From contig JAVYQP010000003.1 in the NCBI GenBank assembly GCA_038731605.1, positions 62,001-126,000 of the forward strand: a DNA stretch of 64,000 nucleotides, read 5' to 3'. The DNA comes from WYZ-LMO2 sp038731605 (GTDB taxonomy: Archaea; Halobacteriota; Archaeoglobi; Archaeoglobales; Archaeoglobaceae). Position numbers and translations under genes: made by a program. Positions 25,448 to 33,520 of this stretch are shown piece after piece (the stretch's first letter is position 1; each line of letters opens with the position of its first letter). The notes beneath the pieces were generated by a model, which worked only from the letters and a program-made list of their open reading frames with translations, was not told where the DNA came from and made no database searches.

Positions 25448-25486
25448 GATCTTCAAGAAAGTTGACAAAGCAACTCGCTGAAGATC
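25448..25486. other. strong hairpin directly after the gene relic
   Basis: GATCTTCA at 25448-25455 pairs perfectly with TGAAGATC at 25479-25486. After a 4/3 internal loop, AGTTG (25460-25464) pairs with CAACT (25471-25475), leaving a six-base loop. It could be a terminator-like structure of the relic, or an RNA element. No T-run follows on either strand, and no ACA box or C/D box fits well. Confidence 0.45.
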
Positions 25487-25739
25487 ACGTTTTCTGAAAT
25501 CGTGTTGTGCGAAGAACTCCATCGATTACGATGTCATCTCTTTCACACTACCAGAAGTCATAACATCTGCGTTGACGGGTTCACCCAATAGCTCTTCACT
25601 GGCGCATTTCGAGGCTTAACGCTTCCATTTCCTTTAAGCCTTTACGAAACGAACTTCTATAAACCTCGACATTGCAAGGTCTTAAGCTCCACAAAAGTTT
25701 ATCAAAAGATTCTAACAGCAGTGGAAAGCTCAGAAACGG
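25485..25739 (-). pseudogene. frameshifted coding relic between two tRNA genes
   Basis: Three consecutive protein-like segments read leftward in different frames: 25602-25739 (46 codons, ending EMEALSLEMR), 25538-25606 (23 codons, CASEELLGEPVNADVMTSGS...) and 25485-25538 (DDIVIDGVLRTTRFQKT then stop). Each begins where the previous frame hits a stop, as expected for a gene carrying two indels. Composition and codons look like genuine coding sequence. I cannot identify the parent protein, and sequencing errors could mimic this. Confidence 0.45.
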
Positions 25740-25754
25740 TTATTTTTAAAAAAG

Positions 25755-25828
25755 CGGGCTCGACGGGATTTGAACCCGCGACCGACGGGTTAAAAGCCCG
25801 TCGCTCTACCTGGCTGAGCTACGAGCCC
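25755..25828 (-). tRNA. tRNA-Lys (anticodon TTT)
   Basis: The minus strand folds into a cloverleaf: acceptor GGGCTCG/CGAGCCC, D arm GCTC...GAGC, anticodon stem ACGGG/CCCGT with loop CTTTTAA (anticodon TTT), T arm with TTCAAAT, discriminator G. No intron and no encoded CCA. A TATA-like gaatttaag lies about 25 bases upstream. Confidence 0.95.
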
Positions 25829-25882
25829 TTTAAATGTTCCAAAGTGCATGGACTTAAATTCTTTTCGTAATGGGATGCGAGG

Positions 25883-26704
25883 TTAAAGAACCCTCAGACT
25901 GAAGTCCAAAGCCTTAGCGGAGTGGGTTATGTATCCGCTCGATATGACGTCGACACCAGTTCTCGCATAAGCGATGACGTTCTCCGGAGTTATTCTCCCA
26001 GATACCTCGACCAAAACGTCTATTCCCTCCTTCTCAAGAAGTGCTATCGTTTTCTCCACCTCACCAACGCCGAAGTTGTCCAACATCACCGCATCGACAC
26101 CTTCTCTTACTGCTAAGATCGCTTCCTCTGGTCTCGAAACCTCCACCTCTATCTTCTTCGTGAAACTGCTCTTTTCTTTTGCGAATCTTATCGCCTCGAT
26201 CAATCCACCCGCAACCGTTATATGGTTTCCTTTTATTAAAACGCAATCTGAAAGAGAGAACCTGTGTGGATCTCCCCCACCAATCTCTACCGCCATTTTT
26301 TCAAATATCCTAAAGCCCGGCGTAGTTTTTCTCGTTCCAGCTATTCTGACCTTCTCATTTACACCCTTAGCAAGCCTCACGAGTTCAGCTGTCGCAGTTG
26401 CAACTCCGCTCATTCTCATCAAAATGTTTAAGAGTGTTCTCTCAACACAGAACAATTTTCCCGAATCTCCGCCTAGCGTCATCACCACGTCTCCAGCCTT
26501 TATTCTCTCCCCATCCCTTAGAGCTCCCAATACATCCACGTCAGCCATCTCGAATCCGATTTTTGCAACCTCAACCCCAGCCAAGACACCGTCGCTTTTC
26601 GAAACGATCTCCGCCTCTACCTTCTTTCTCGGAACAAATGTCACGTCCCAAAACGGAACATCTTCCTCGAAGAACTCCATTAACTTCCTTTTTATTGACA
26701 TCAT
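25883..26704 (-). CDS. nadC: nicotinate-nucleotide pyrophosphorylase (NadC)
   Basis: This 273-residue quinolinate phosphoribosyltransferase has ERTLLNILMRMSGVAT, the substrate-binding TRKTTPGFRIFEKMAVEIGGGDPHRFSLSD, LIKGNH and VMLDNF. It converts quinolinate and PRPP to nicotinate mononucleotide, the third step of de novo NAD synthesis. It is the last gene of the nadA-nadX-nadC operon; its ATG overlaps the nadX stop by four bases. Confidence 0.95.
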   Translation of the reverse strand: MMSIKRKLMEFFEEDVPFWDVTFVPRKKVEAEIVSKSDGVLAGVEVAKIGFEMADVDVLGALRDGERIKAGDVVMTLGGDSGKLFCVERTLLNILMRMSGVATATAELVRLAKGVNEKVRIAGTRKTTPGFRIFEKMAVEIGGGDPHRFSLSDCVLIKGNHITVAGGLIEAIRFAKEKSSFTKKIEVEVSRPEEAILAVREGVDAVMLDNFGVGEVEKTIALLEKEGIDVLVEVSGRITPENVIAYARTGVDVISSGYITHSAKALDFSLRVL

Positions 26705-27429
26705 ACCACGATCCCTCCCTCGATGTTCCTCAGAATCCTAATCACGGAAAGAACTGCCAAAAAGCTCGTTCGAGGATTTTCCTCCATCACTTTATTTTTA
26801 ACCTTGACCTCGATTTCCCCAAATCTCCATCTAACTCTAAGCATGTGAACGTTCTCCTCTTCATCACCCGCAGTAAATCTGACCTTAAAATCTCTCTTCG
26901 ATGCAATCGCAAGAGCTGTTGCCACGTTCATACTCTTGGGAAAAAGCTTCGAAGCCTCAAAAGAGCTACCTTCGAACTTCAACTCTCCCACAGTCCTCCT
27001 GCTTTTTCTGCTTTCCATCTCGATCTCTTCAATGAAATCTGAAACCGCAGATATCGCATCCAAGCCAGCAAGCGCATAAGCTATGTAAACTTTCCTCCCA
27101 AGGTTTTTACACAGCTCCGAAATCCTACGGTAGAAGTCCCGATCCGCAAAAGCTCCAACGCTCAAGGCTATTAAATCTCTCCCAGAAAGCAAGATTTTCT
27201 CGGCGTATTCTCTTAAAGCCTCCTGACTCGCAGATTCTACTACGATGTCCATTCTCTCCTCCAAAAATTCTTCGAAAGATCTCTTCGTCTTCACTCCGGT
27301 TTTCTTTCCAACCTTTTCCAGCCTTCCAAAATCGCTGTCGTAAATCGCTGAAACGTTGAATCCGAGCTTCGGCAAATGTTCAGCGAGATAACTTCCTATC
27401 GAACCGCACCCAATTATACCGACAAGCAT
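26701..27429 (-). CDS. nadX: L-aspartate dehydrogenase (NadX)
   Basis: This 242-residue protein starts with a Rossmann motif (VGIIGCGSIGSYLAEHL) and contains the aspartate dehydrogenase segment VVESASQEALREYAEKILLSG and a C-terminal catalytic region with LAGLDAI. It oxidises L-aspartate to iminoaspartate for NadA, replacing the flavin enzyme NadB; Archaeoglobus fulgidus is known to use such an enzyme. It overlaps nadA by 16 bases and nadC by four. Confidence 0.93.
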   Translation of the reverse strand: MLVGIIGCGSIGSYLAEHLPKLGFNVSAIYDSDFGRLEKVGKKTGVKTKRSFEEFLEERMDIVVESASQEALREYAEKILLSGRDLIALSVGAFADRDFYRRISELCKNLGRKVYIAYALAGLDAISAVSDFIEEIEMESRKSRRTVGELKFEGSSFEASKLFPKSMNVATALAIASKRDFKVRFTAGDEEENVHMLRVRWRFGEIEVKVKNKVMEENPRTSFLAVLSVIRILRNIEGGIVV

Positions 27430-28307
27430 AACATCGCCTCTATGGATTTTCTTGCTTCCTTAGCAATCTCCTCCGGAACTTTTACCACGGGCTTTTCATA
27501 AACCAATGCCTGTAGAACATCCTCGAGCTTTATAGCCTTCATCTCCCTACAAACAACTTCCTTTACCGGTAAAATTTTCTTTTCCGGATTTTCCATTTGC
27601 ATTCTTTGAACCAAGCCAATTTCCGTTCCCACCGCCAGAACCTTCTCCTCGCAATTCCTTGCAAAGCTGAGCATTTGACTCGTCGAGCCAACAAAATCGG
27701 CAATCTCTTGAACCTCCGGTCTACACTCTGGATGGACGAGTATCAACGCTTCCCTGCATTTTCTCTTGATTTCAGAGACGTCGTATAACGATATCTGTGC
27801 ATGAACGTAGCATTCTCCGTTTTCTGGAACCGGAACGACTTTCTTCCCAGTTTTTCTTGAAGCGAAGTGAGCTAAGTTTTTATCTGGTCCAAGGAAAACC
27901 TTTTCTGAGTTCAAGCGCTCAACAACTTTGACAACGTTTGAAGACGTGCAACAGATGTCTGCGCTGGCTTTAACTTCAGCGGTGCTGTTGACATATGCGA
28001 CGAATGGTCCAAGTTCCTTTGCTTTTCTAACCATATCTGCCTTGAGAGAAGAAGCCATTGGACAATGAGACACCCTCGGCGAAATGACCTTTTTATCTGG
28101 GTTCAGAACAGAAGCGGTTTCAGCCATGAAACTTACACCGCAGAAAATTATCAGATCAGAGTTGCAATTCATTGCGAATCTCGCAAGCTCCAAGCTATCT
28201 CCCACAAAGTCCGCAATTCTTTGAACTTCAAGCCTTTGGTAGTAATGGGCGAGTATTAGCGCTCCTTTCTCTTTTTTCAACCTTAGAACTTTCTCCGCCA
28301 AATCCAC
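27414..28307 (-). CDS. nadA: quinolinate synthase (NadA)
   Basis: This 297-residue protein has NadA features: ILAHYYQRLEVQRIADFVGDSLELA, the CGVSFMAETASVLNP cluster ligand, DICCTSSNV and HPECRPEVQEIADFVGSTSQM. It condenses iminoaspartate with dihydroxyacetone phosphate on an oxygen-sensitive 4Fe-4S cluster bound by three cysteines. It starts at GTG, five bases after the shared palindrome, so it heads a leaderless nadA-X-C operon likely controlled by that site. Confidence 0.96.
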   Translation of the reverse strand: MDLAEKVLRLKKEKGALILAHYYQRLEVQRIADFVGDSLELARFAMNCNSDLIIFCGVSFMAETASVLNPDKKVISPRVSHCPMASSLKADMVRKAKELGPFVAYVNSTAEVKASADICCTSSNVVKVVERLNSEKVFLGPDKNLAHFASRKTGKKVVPVPENGECYVHAQISLYDVSEIKRKCREALILVHPECRPEVQEIADFVGSTSQMLSFARNCEEKVLAVGTEIGLVQRMQMENPEKKILPVKEVVCREMKAIKLEDVLQALVYEKPVVKVPEEIAKEARKSIEAMLCLSV

Positions 28308-28311
28308 GCTT

Positions 28312-28329
28312 ATCGAACGATCGTTCGAT
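28312..28329. promoter_or_regulatory. perfect 18-bp palindrome, probable operator (copy 2)
   Basis: ATCGAACGATCGTTCGAT lies four bases upstream of the nadA start and directly after its TATA-like box. It is identical to the core of the palindrome at 16939-16958. The divergent helicase gene starts 57 bases away and may share control, but the position fits nadA best. Confidence 0.75.
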
Positions 28330-28340
28330 TTTTAACTTTT
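28329..28340 (-). promoter_or_regulatory. TATA-like box of the nadA-nadX-nadC operon
   Basis: On the minus strand aaaagttaaaaa lies 22-33 bases before the nadA GTG. It touches the outer base of the operator palindrome, so a bound repressor would clash with TBP/TFB or the polymerase. Confidence 0.5.
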
Positions 28341-28385
28341 CTCCTTCCACAGCAAAGTCTAAATCTTTCCACCACAACTTGGATC

Positions 28386-30659
28386 GTGCTCGAGGAGTTG
28401 TTCTGCCCAAAGTGCAAGAGATTGAAGAAGAGGTGCACTTGTGACGCTGGAACCGAGAAAAATCTAAAGCTGCTGAGAGAAAATTACAAGGAGTTTCTGA
28501 GACCGATCTTTGAATGCAAAGATGAGATCGTATACTACGAAGTCTTTAATCCATTCGCAGAGACCCCAACAGAGCCCCTGGATTTTCTCCCGAAGCATCT
28601 GGCAAACACCTTGAGAATCAGGGGTATAGAAAAGTTATACAAATTCCAAAAGGAGGCAATGGAGTTCCTAATGTCCGGAAAAAACGTTGTAATCACCGCA
28701 CCAACGGGTTTTGGTAAAACAGAGGCGTTTGCAATTCCAATGCTTGAAAAAGTCAAGGATGGGAAAGCAATCGTCTTTTATCCAACAAAAGCGTTGGCAA
28801 AGGATCAGGAACTAAAGATAAAGGAGTATGCGGAGTATTTAGGGCTTAAAGCCGTTAGATTCGATGGAGATTCAACTCTCGAAGAAAGAATTGCTGTTTT
28901 CAATGGAAAAGCTGACATAATACTCACGAACCCAGACATGGTGGACTACCACTTGAGAAACACTCCAGCTTTTCGAGAACTCGCTGAGGAGCTCGTCTTT
29001 ATTGCGGTGGATGAACTGCACACATACACCGGGTTCTTTGGATCGAACATGCACTATCTCATCAAAAGACTCTCGAGATTTTCTGATTTCCAGATCGCAT
29101 GTGCTTCCGCAACTCTTGCAAACGCAAAGGAGTTTGCGGAGGAGCTGTTTGAAAAAGAGTTCGTCCACGTCCATGGAGAGCATAGAAAATCCACTTTGAA
29201 CTTCGTTATGAGATACTGCGACAACATATACTCTGCGATCAAGGAGATCGTCTCATCTTACCCAAAGAACAAGATCTTAGTCTTTGGGGACAGCTACAAA
29301 TTCGTGGAGACAATAAACTGGATTTTAAGGAAATTCGGCGTCAGTTCAGCGGTTCACAAATCCGGGCTTGCTAAGGATCTTAGAGAGAGCGTTGAGAGAG
29401 CTTTTAGAGATGGAAAGATAAAAGTCGTCGTCTCAACTCCGACGCTTGAACTCGGAATAGACATCGGGGACGTTGACATTGTGATCTCAGAGCTCGTTCC
29501 TTATTCGCAGTTCTTGCAAAGGGTCGGAAGAGCTGGAAGAAGGGGGCAAGAGAGCATAGGTATCCTCCTCTTGAGATCGGACGATCCAATTTCAGCTTAC
29601 TACAAAAGAAATCCGAAGGAATACCTTTCAAATCAAGCCAACGCCTACATCGAGAAGAGGAACGAGGAGGTTATGAAATACCAATACCTCTCGATGGTCT
29701 TGGAAAAGGAAACAACCGCCGACGAGCTCGATCCGGAGATCTTGGATTATCTGAGATCAGAAAAGCTCCTCAGAGGGGACAAAGTTTTGGAAGTGACGGA
29801 AAAAGGTAGAAAGTTCCTGGAGGGATTTTCAATGCGTGGAATCGGGGAAAGAGTGAGGATCTTGCATAATGGAAAAGAGATCGGGGACAGAGCTTTGCCA
29901 ATCGCAATAAAAGAGCTTTTTCCCGAAGCGGTGATAATCCACAACGGCAAAAGGTATAGATGCAAGGAGATAAACCTCGATCTCCTCTATGCGGTGGTCG
30001 AAGAAGACGAGAGCGGTGAAGAAGTGACCGATCCACTTTACACATCGATTCCGAAGATCGTAAAGGTTGAAGAAGCGATCGACGACGTCGTAAACGCTAT
30101 TTACGCTACGTTTGAAGTCAAGATATCTGTCCATGGCTACGTGAAAAGGGGGATCTTTAAAGATAGAAAAGAAGTCTTTTATTTAGATGAGCCCGTGGAA
30201 TACAAGTTTAGAACGAAGGGCTTTCTTTTCTCCTGCCCATTCCCAGATGGGGATGGTTTCGAGTTCGTTGCTGGTAGCTTCCATGCGTTGGAGCACGTTC
30301 TGATCGAGTCCAGCAACACGCTCACCGGAGGAGGGAGCAGAGAGATGGGTGGAATTTCGACCGCAGAAGGCGACATTTTCGTCTACGATGCGACCATTGG
30401 AGGAAATGGGTTGAGCAAACTTCTCTTTAGAAGGCTAAAGAATGGTTTTAGAATCTCGCACGAGATCCTTAAGAACTGCGACTGCGGAAGAGACGACGGT
30501 TGCCCGAAGTGCACCTACAGCTACAGATGCGGTAACAACAACAAACCCCTGAGCAAAATTGGAGCGATGGAGATCGTTGAAAAGATCCTAAGCGGAGAAA
30601 AAAGAGAGACCGATTGGAGGAAGTATGAAAAGGAGGTAGAGCTTAAATACTTCCCTTGA
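28386..30659 (+). CDS. MrfA/YprA-like DEAD-box helicase with DUF1998 zinc domain
   Basis: This 757-residue SF2 helicase begins with a small cysteine motif (CPKCKRLKKRCTC). The helicase motifs are Walker A APTGFGKTE (about residues 99-107), the DEAH-like DELHTYTGFFGSN, SATL and QRVGRAGRRGQ. The C-terminal DUF1998/MZB region has four cysteines (CDCGRDDGCPKCTYSYRCG). This is the MrfA/Hrq1-related layout; Bacillus MrfA acts in repair of mitomycin damage. GTG start. Its stop lies two bases before the ATG of a small nuclease gene, suggesting a functional pair. Confidence 0.9.
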   Translation: MLEELFCPKCKRLKKRCTCDAGTEKNLKLLRENYKEFLRPIFECKDEIVYYEVFNPFAETPTEPLDFLPKHLANTLRIRGIEKLYKFQKEAMEFLMSGKNVVITAPTGFGKTEAFAIPMLEKVKDGKAIVFYPTKALAKDQELKIKEYAEYLGLKAVRFDGDSTLEERIAVFNGKADIILTNPDMVDYHLRNTPAFRELAEELVFIAVDELHTYTGFFGSNMHYLIKRLSRFSDFQIACASATLANAKEFAEELFEKEFVHVHGEHRKSTLNFVMRYCDNIYSAIKEIVSSYPKNKILVFGDSYKFVETINWILRKFGVSSAVHKSGLAKDLRESVERAFRDGKIKVVVSTPTLELGIDIGDVDIVISELVPYSQFLQRVGRAGRRGQESIGILLLRSDDPISAYYKRNPKEYLSNQANAYIEKRNEEVMKYQYLSMVLEKETTADELDPEILDYLRSEKLLRGDKVLEVTEKGRKFLEGFSMRGIGERVRILHNGKEIGDRALPIAIKELFPEAVIIHNGKRYRCKEINLDLLYAVVEEDESGEEVTDPLYTSIPKIVKVEEAIDDVVNAIYATFEVKISVHGYVKRGIFKDRKEVFYLDEPVEYKFRTKGFLFSCPFPDGDGFEFVAGSFHALEHVLIESSNTLTGGGSREMGGISTAEGDIFVYDATIGGNGLSKLLFRRLKNGFRISHEILKNCDCGRDDGCPKCTYSYRCGNNNKPLSKIGAMEIVEKILSGEKRETDWRKYEKEVELKYFP

Positions 30660-30661
30660 AC

Positions 30662-31057
30662 ATGTGGAGCTGGCAGGAGTTTGAGGAGCAGGTTAGAAGA
30701 GTGTGCGAGGAACATGGGTTCAAAACGCTCTTTAGGCACTTCTTCAAAGACGAGCTTGGCAGAGCAGAGATCGACGTCGTCGCAGAGCGTGGAATGATCC
30801 TACTCTGTATGGACGCAAAGCTTTACTCAGGGCATCGTTACAGGGTTTCGCAGATTAAAAAAGAGGCAAAGAAGCACGTCGAGCGATGTAAAAGGTTTTC
30901 GAAGGTTAAAGGCAAAAAAGCGATCCCCGTGCTAATTTCCTTTATTGACGATGCGATTTATTTCCATGAAGGTTGCATAATCGTCCCATTCGACTCACTC
31001 AACACTTTTCTTGCGGAAATCTACTACTACCTTGCGGAGTTTGGCTATTTCCCATAG
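30662..31057 (+). CDS. small PD-(D/E)XK nuclease-like protein
   Basis: This 131-residue protein has WQEFEEQVRRV (a possible early glutamate), RAEIDVVAERG and LLCMDAKLY, which line up as E...D...DxK of the restriction-endonuclease/Holliday-resolvase fold; a basic helix (KKEAKKHVERCKRF) follows. I chose ATG 30662 rather than the TTG inside the helicase stop. Tight coupling to the helicase suggests that one unwinds and the other cuts damaged DNA. The nuclease assignment is from motif shape only. Confidence 0.65.
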   Translation: MWSWQEFEEQVRRVCEEHGFKTLFRHFFKDELGRAEIDVVAERGMILLCMDAKLYSGHRYRVSQIKKEAKKHVERCKRFSKVKGKKAIPVLISFIDDAIYFHEGCIIVPFDSLNTFLAEIYYYLAEFGYFP

Positions 31058-31096
31058 AAGCGAAAAATTAAAGTGCTTTCGAGCCAAAGATCTGTA

Positions 31097-31399
31097 ATGA
31101 AACCTCATTGCGTTCACATGGTCAAATACGTTCTCCCCGCCATAAGGGCGATGGTGGCAAAAGAACTTATAGAAAGGGGATACAAGATAAAGGAAGTAGC
31201 AGAAATGCTTGGCTTGACCCAAGCTGCGGTTTCGCAGTATTTAAGGAGTAAGAGGGGTAAAAGAGGCTTGGAGCTTTTAGAGAAGAACGATGAAGTGAAG
31301 AAAATAGTAGCCGAAATCGCCGATGTTGTTTCGAAGAAGAAGGATGCGAAAAGCGAAGAATACGTGTGCAGAATTTGCGAAGCGATGAGGGATCTTTAA
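31097..31399 (+). CDS. HTH regulator (COG2522-like) with terminal cysteines
   Basis: This 100-residue protein has an XRE-type helix-turn-helix (YKIKEVAEMLGLTQAAVSQYLRSKRG) preceded by the conserved LPAIRAMVAKELIERG, typical of archaeal COG2522 regulators, which are sometimes fused to ThiN. It has a cysteine near the start (KPHCVHM) and a CxxC at the end (CRICEAM) that could bind a metal or Fe-S cluster. ATG 31097 is preferred. It precedes purD by 37 bases; its targets are unknown. Confidence 0.75.
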   Translation: MKPHCVHMVKYVLPAIRAMVAKELIERGYKIKEVAEMLGLTQAAVSQYLRSKRGKRGLELLEKNDEVKKIVAEIADVVSKKKDAKSEEYVCRICEAMRDL

Positions 31400-31436
31400 A
31401 AACAGACAAAAATACTAATACCGCTCAACTCTTTTC

Positions 31437-32834
31437 ATGAGAGTTCTTGTCGTCGACGCAGGTGGTAGGGGAAATGCGATTGCGCACGCTTTTTCACGGA
31501 GCGAAAAAGTGAAAGATGTGTTCGTCGCCCCGGGAAACGCTGGCAGTGAGTTCTTCGATAAGTGCAGAGTTGCGAAGATCGATGGAAAACCAATAGCTTC
31601 GATAAGGAGCATTGAAGAGATCGTCAAATTTGCGAAGGAAAACGTGGACATCGCTTTCATAGGTCCGGAAGAGCCCTTAAGCCTTGGTATCGTTGATAGG
31701 CTTGAGGAAGAAGGAATTCCAACGGTTGGACCAAAAAAAGAGCTTTCTTGGCTTGAAGCGAGCAAGTGCAAAACAAAGGATTTCCTCAAGAGCATAGGAG
31801 TTCCCATTCCTAAATATAGGAATTTTGACTCTGCAGAAGAGGCAAAGGAGTTCATACTGAACAGCTCTGGTAGCATAGTCGTGAAAGCCGACGGTCTTGC
31901 TGCGGGGAAAGGTGTTTACGTCTGCGATTCAAAAGAAGAGGCTTTGAGAGCGGTGGACGAGATAATGGTTGAAAAGAAGTTCGGTTCTGCTGGTGACAGA
32001 ATAGTGATCGAAGAAAAGCTCGTTGGTGTTGAGGTTGCGTTTACAGCGATTTGCGATGGCAAAAGAGCGTTACCGTTTGGAACTGCGAAGGACTACAAAT
32101 CTGCGTTTGACAGCGACGACTTCGAGGCGATGAGAGACTACTACATCGGAACGAGAAAGAGGTTTTACAGAAAAGAGGAGATTGAAGCGCTTTTCAAACA
32201 GGGAAAGCTCGTGAACCCAAACACCGGTGGCATGGGTGCTATAAGCCCGCATCCAGAGGTGAGCGAGGAAGTCGAAGAAAGGATCATGAAAAAGGTTGTT
32301 GAGCCGATCGTTAGGGCAACTGGTTTCAAGGGCATCCTTTATCCCGTGATAATGCTCGTGGATGGAGAACCAAAGGTGCTGGAGATAAACATCAGAGAAT
32401 GCGACCCCGGAGCACAAGCGAAGTTGCCGAGGCTTGAAAGCGACCTTTTGGAGCTTTCTTTGGCGGTAATCAATGGAGACCTCGACAGCGTAGAAATAGA
32501 GTTCAGCAACGATTTCTGTTGTGCAGTCTGCGCAGTTAGCGGAGCTCTGCGTGGTAGGGAAGGTCTGAAACCCGGGTATCCAGCGGAGCATTACACAAGC
32601 CAGCCAATTCAAGGAATTGAATCCGCAAGAGAGATCGCTGTGATCTATGCAAACGGAATTGCAAAACAAGACGGCTATGTAACGACGGGCGGAAGAGTTC
32701 TTACAGTGGTCGGGAGGGGAAGAACGCTTGAAGAAGCAAGGAGAAGGGCTTACGAAGCCATAAAGCTGATAAGCTTTCCAGGGATGCGGTATCGGAAGTC
32801 AATCGGCTTGGAGTATTGCCTTCAGAGACCCTAA
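31437..32834 (+). CDS. purD: phosphoribosylamine-glycine ligase (PurD)
   Basis: This 465-residue ATP-grasp enzyme has the N-terminal VLVVDAGGRGNAIAHA, the ATP-binding VVKADGLAAGKGVYVC, NTGGMGAISPHP and the metal-binding EINIRECDPGAQA. It joins phosphoribosylamine and glycine in purine synthesis. It is somewhat longer than bacterial PurD, as in other euryarchaea. Its end overlaps the convergent phosphoesterase gene by 36 bases. Confidence 0.96.
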   Translation: MRVLVVDAGGRGNAIAHAFSRSEKVKDVFVAPGNAGSEFFDKCRVAKIDGKPIASIRSIEEIVKFAKENVDIAFIGPEEPLSLGIVDRLEEEGIPTVGPKKELSWLEASKCKTKDFLKSIGVPIPKYRNFDSAEEAKEFILNSSGSIVVKADGLAAGKGVYVCDSKEEALRAVDEIMVEKKFGSAGDRIVIEEKLVGVEVAFTAICDGKRALPFGTAKDYKSAFDSDDFEAMRDYYIGTRKRFYRKEEIEALFKQGKLVNPNTGGMGAISPHPEVSEEVEERIMKKVVEPIVRATGFKGILYPVIMLVDGEPKVLEINIRECDPGAQAKLPRLESDLLELSLAVINGDLDSVEIEFSNDFCCAVCAVSGALRGREGLKPGYPAEHYTSQPIQGIESAREIAVIYANGIAKQDGYVTTGGRVLTVVGRGRTLEEARRRAYEAIKLISFPGMRYRKSIGLEYCLQRP

Positions 32835-33470
32835 GTCCCCGAGGTAAACGACATCTCCCTCTACTGCGTAAACTTCTATCTTTTTCGCCCTTCTCAGAAT
32901 GGGGGACAAGAAGTTCTCCTGCAAAACATCGCTCCCTGCAACGAGCTTGGAGAACGCTGGTAAAACGATTTTGCTCTTATCTGCGATTAAAAAGCACGGG
33001 AAAGAGTAGTTTGCACCCCTCACACGGATCTTTATCGTCGGATGCTCGTGCCCCATGATGATCTTCTCGTCCTCGCAATCCTCGTGACCGTGAACGACTG
33101 TGTAGCCTTCAACGATCTCCTTTTCCTTCAGCTCGATCGAATACTCGCTGAGTATCGTCGCCAAGAAGTTGTCGTGGTTGCCTCGAACGATCGAGATCTC
33201 GACGTCCAAGGAGTTCAGAAAGCTCCTAACGTCATCCCACTCGTATGGTAGATTCTCGCCGAACTCATGCTTGAAGTCTCCGGCAATTATTAGCTTCTCC
33301 ACCTCGTAACCCTCCACAAGTTCTCGTGCCCTCGTTATCACATCCATCACCTGCATCCTCGGCACCGCTATTCCGGATCTCTGCATCGCGTTCTCGATTC
33401 CAAAGTGTATGTCCGCAATGACAGCGGTCTTCTTCAACAGCACCGCCATCTCTGGGAGCAGTTTGAGCAC
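32799..33470 (-). CDS. ICC-like metallophosphoesterase (COG1407)
   Basis: This 223-residue calcineurin-like enzyme has the metal motifs VIADIHFG, IIAGDFKHEFG, VRGNHDN, VVHGHED and IMGHEHP. COG1407 proteins are often found next to DNA repair helicases; their substrates are unproven. The start is GTG 33470. Its likely TATA element (33488-33499) is a perfect palindrome shared with the divergent gene at 33521. Confidence 0.88.
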   Translation of the reverse strand: MLKLLPEMAVLLKKTAVIADIHFGIENAMQRSGIAVPRMQVMDVITRARELVEGYEVEKLIIAGDFKHEFGENLPYEWDDVRSFLNSLDVEISIVRGNHDNFLATILSEYSIELKEKEIVEGYTVVHGHEDCEDEKIIMGHEHPTIKIRVRGANYSFPCFLIADKSKIVLPAFSKLVAGSDVLQENFLSPILRRAKKIEVYAVEGDVVYLGDLGSLKAILQAD

Positions 33471-33487
33471 ATAAGATATGGGTAGAA

Positions 33488-33499
33488 AAATTTAAATTT
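33488..33499. promoter_or_regulatory. palindromic TATA element between divergent genes
   Basis: AAATTTAAATTT is perfectly symmetric. It ends 22 bases before the ATG at 33521 and begins 18 bases from the divergent GTG at 33470, so one element could serve both directions. Inferred from spacing. Confidence 0.45.
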
Positions 33500-33520
33500 C
33501 TTCTTGTGAAAAGTCGATGA

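Larger units (their letters stand above)
25384..25754. other. 371-base gap without an intact gene
   Basis: This is the only stretch over 300 bases without a standard gene. It holds a hairpin (25448-25486) and, reading leftward, a coding relic broken by frameshifts (25485-25739). TATA-like boxes for tRNA-Tyr (about 25403-25416) and, beyond the gap, for tRNA-Lys are visible. No rRNA, CRISPR or insertion sequence ends were seen. Confidence 0.6.

Noticed and set aside
25420..25500. possible C/D box or H/ACA guide RNA in the tRNA-Tyr/tRNA-Lys gap
   Set aside because: The C box (RUGAUGA) has a mismatch, no well-placed D box was found, and the hairpin lacks an ACA at the right distance.
33181..33200. 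tcgaacgatcga match resembling half of the shared palindrome
   Set aside because: It lies inside the phosphoesterase coding region and is not symmetric over the full 18 bases.
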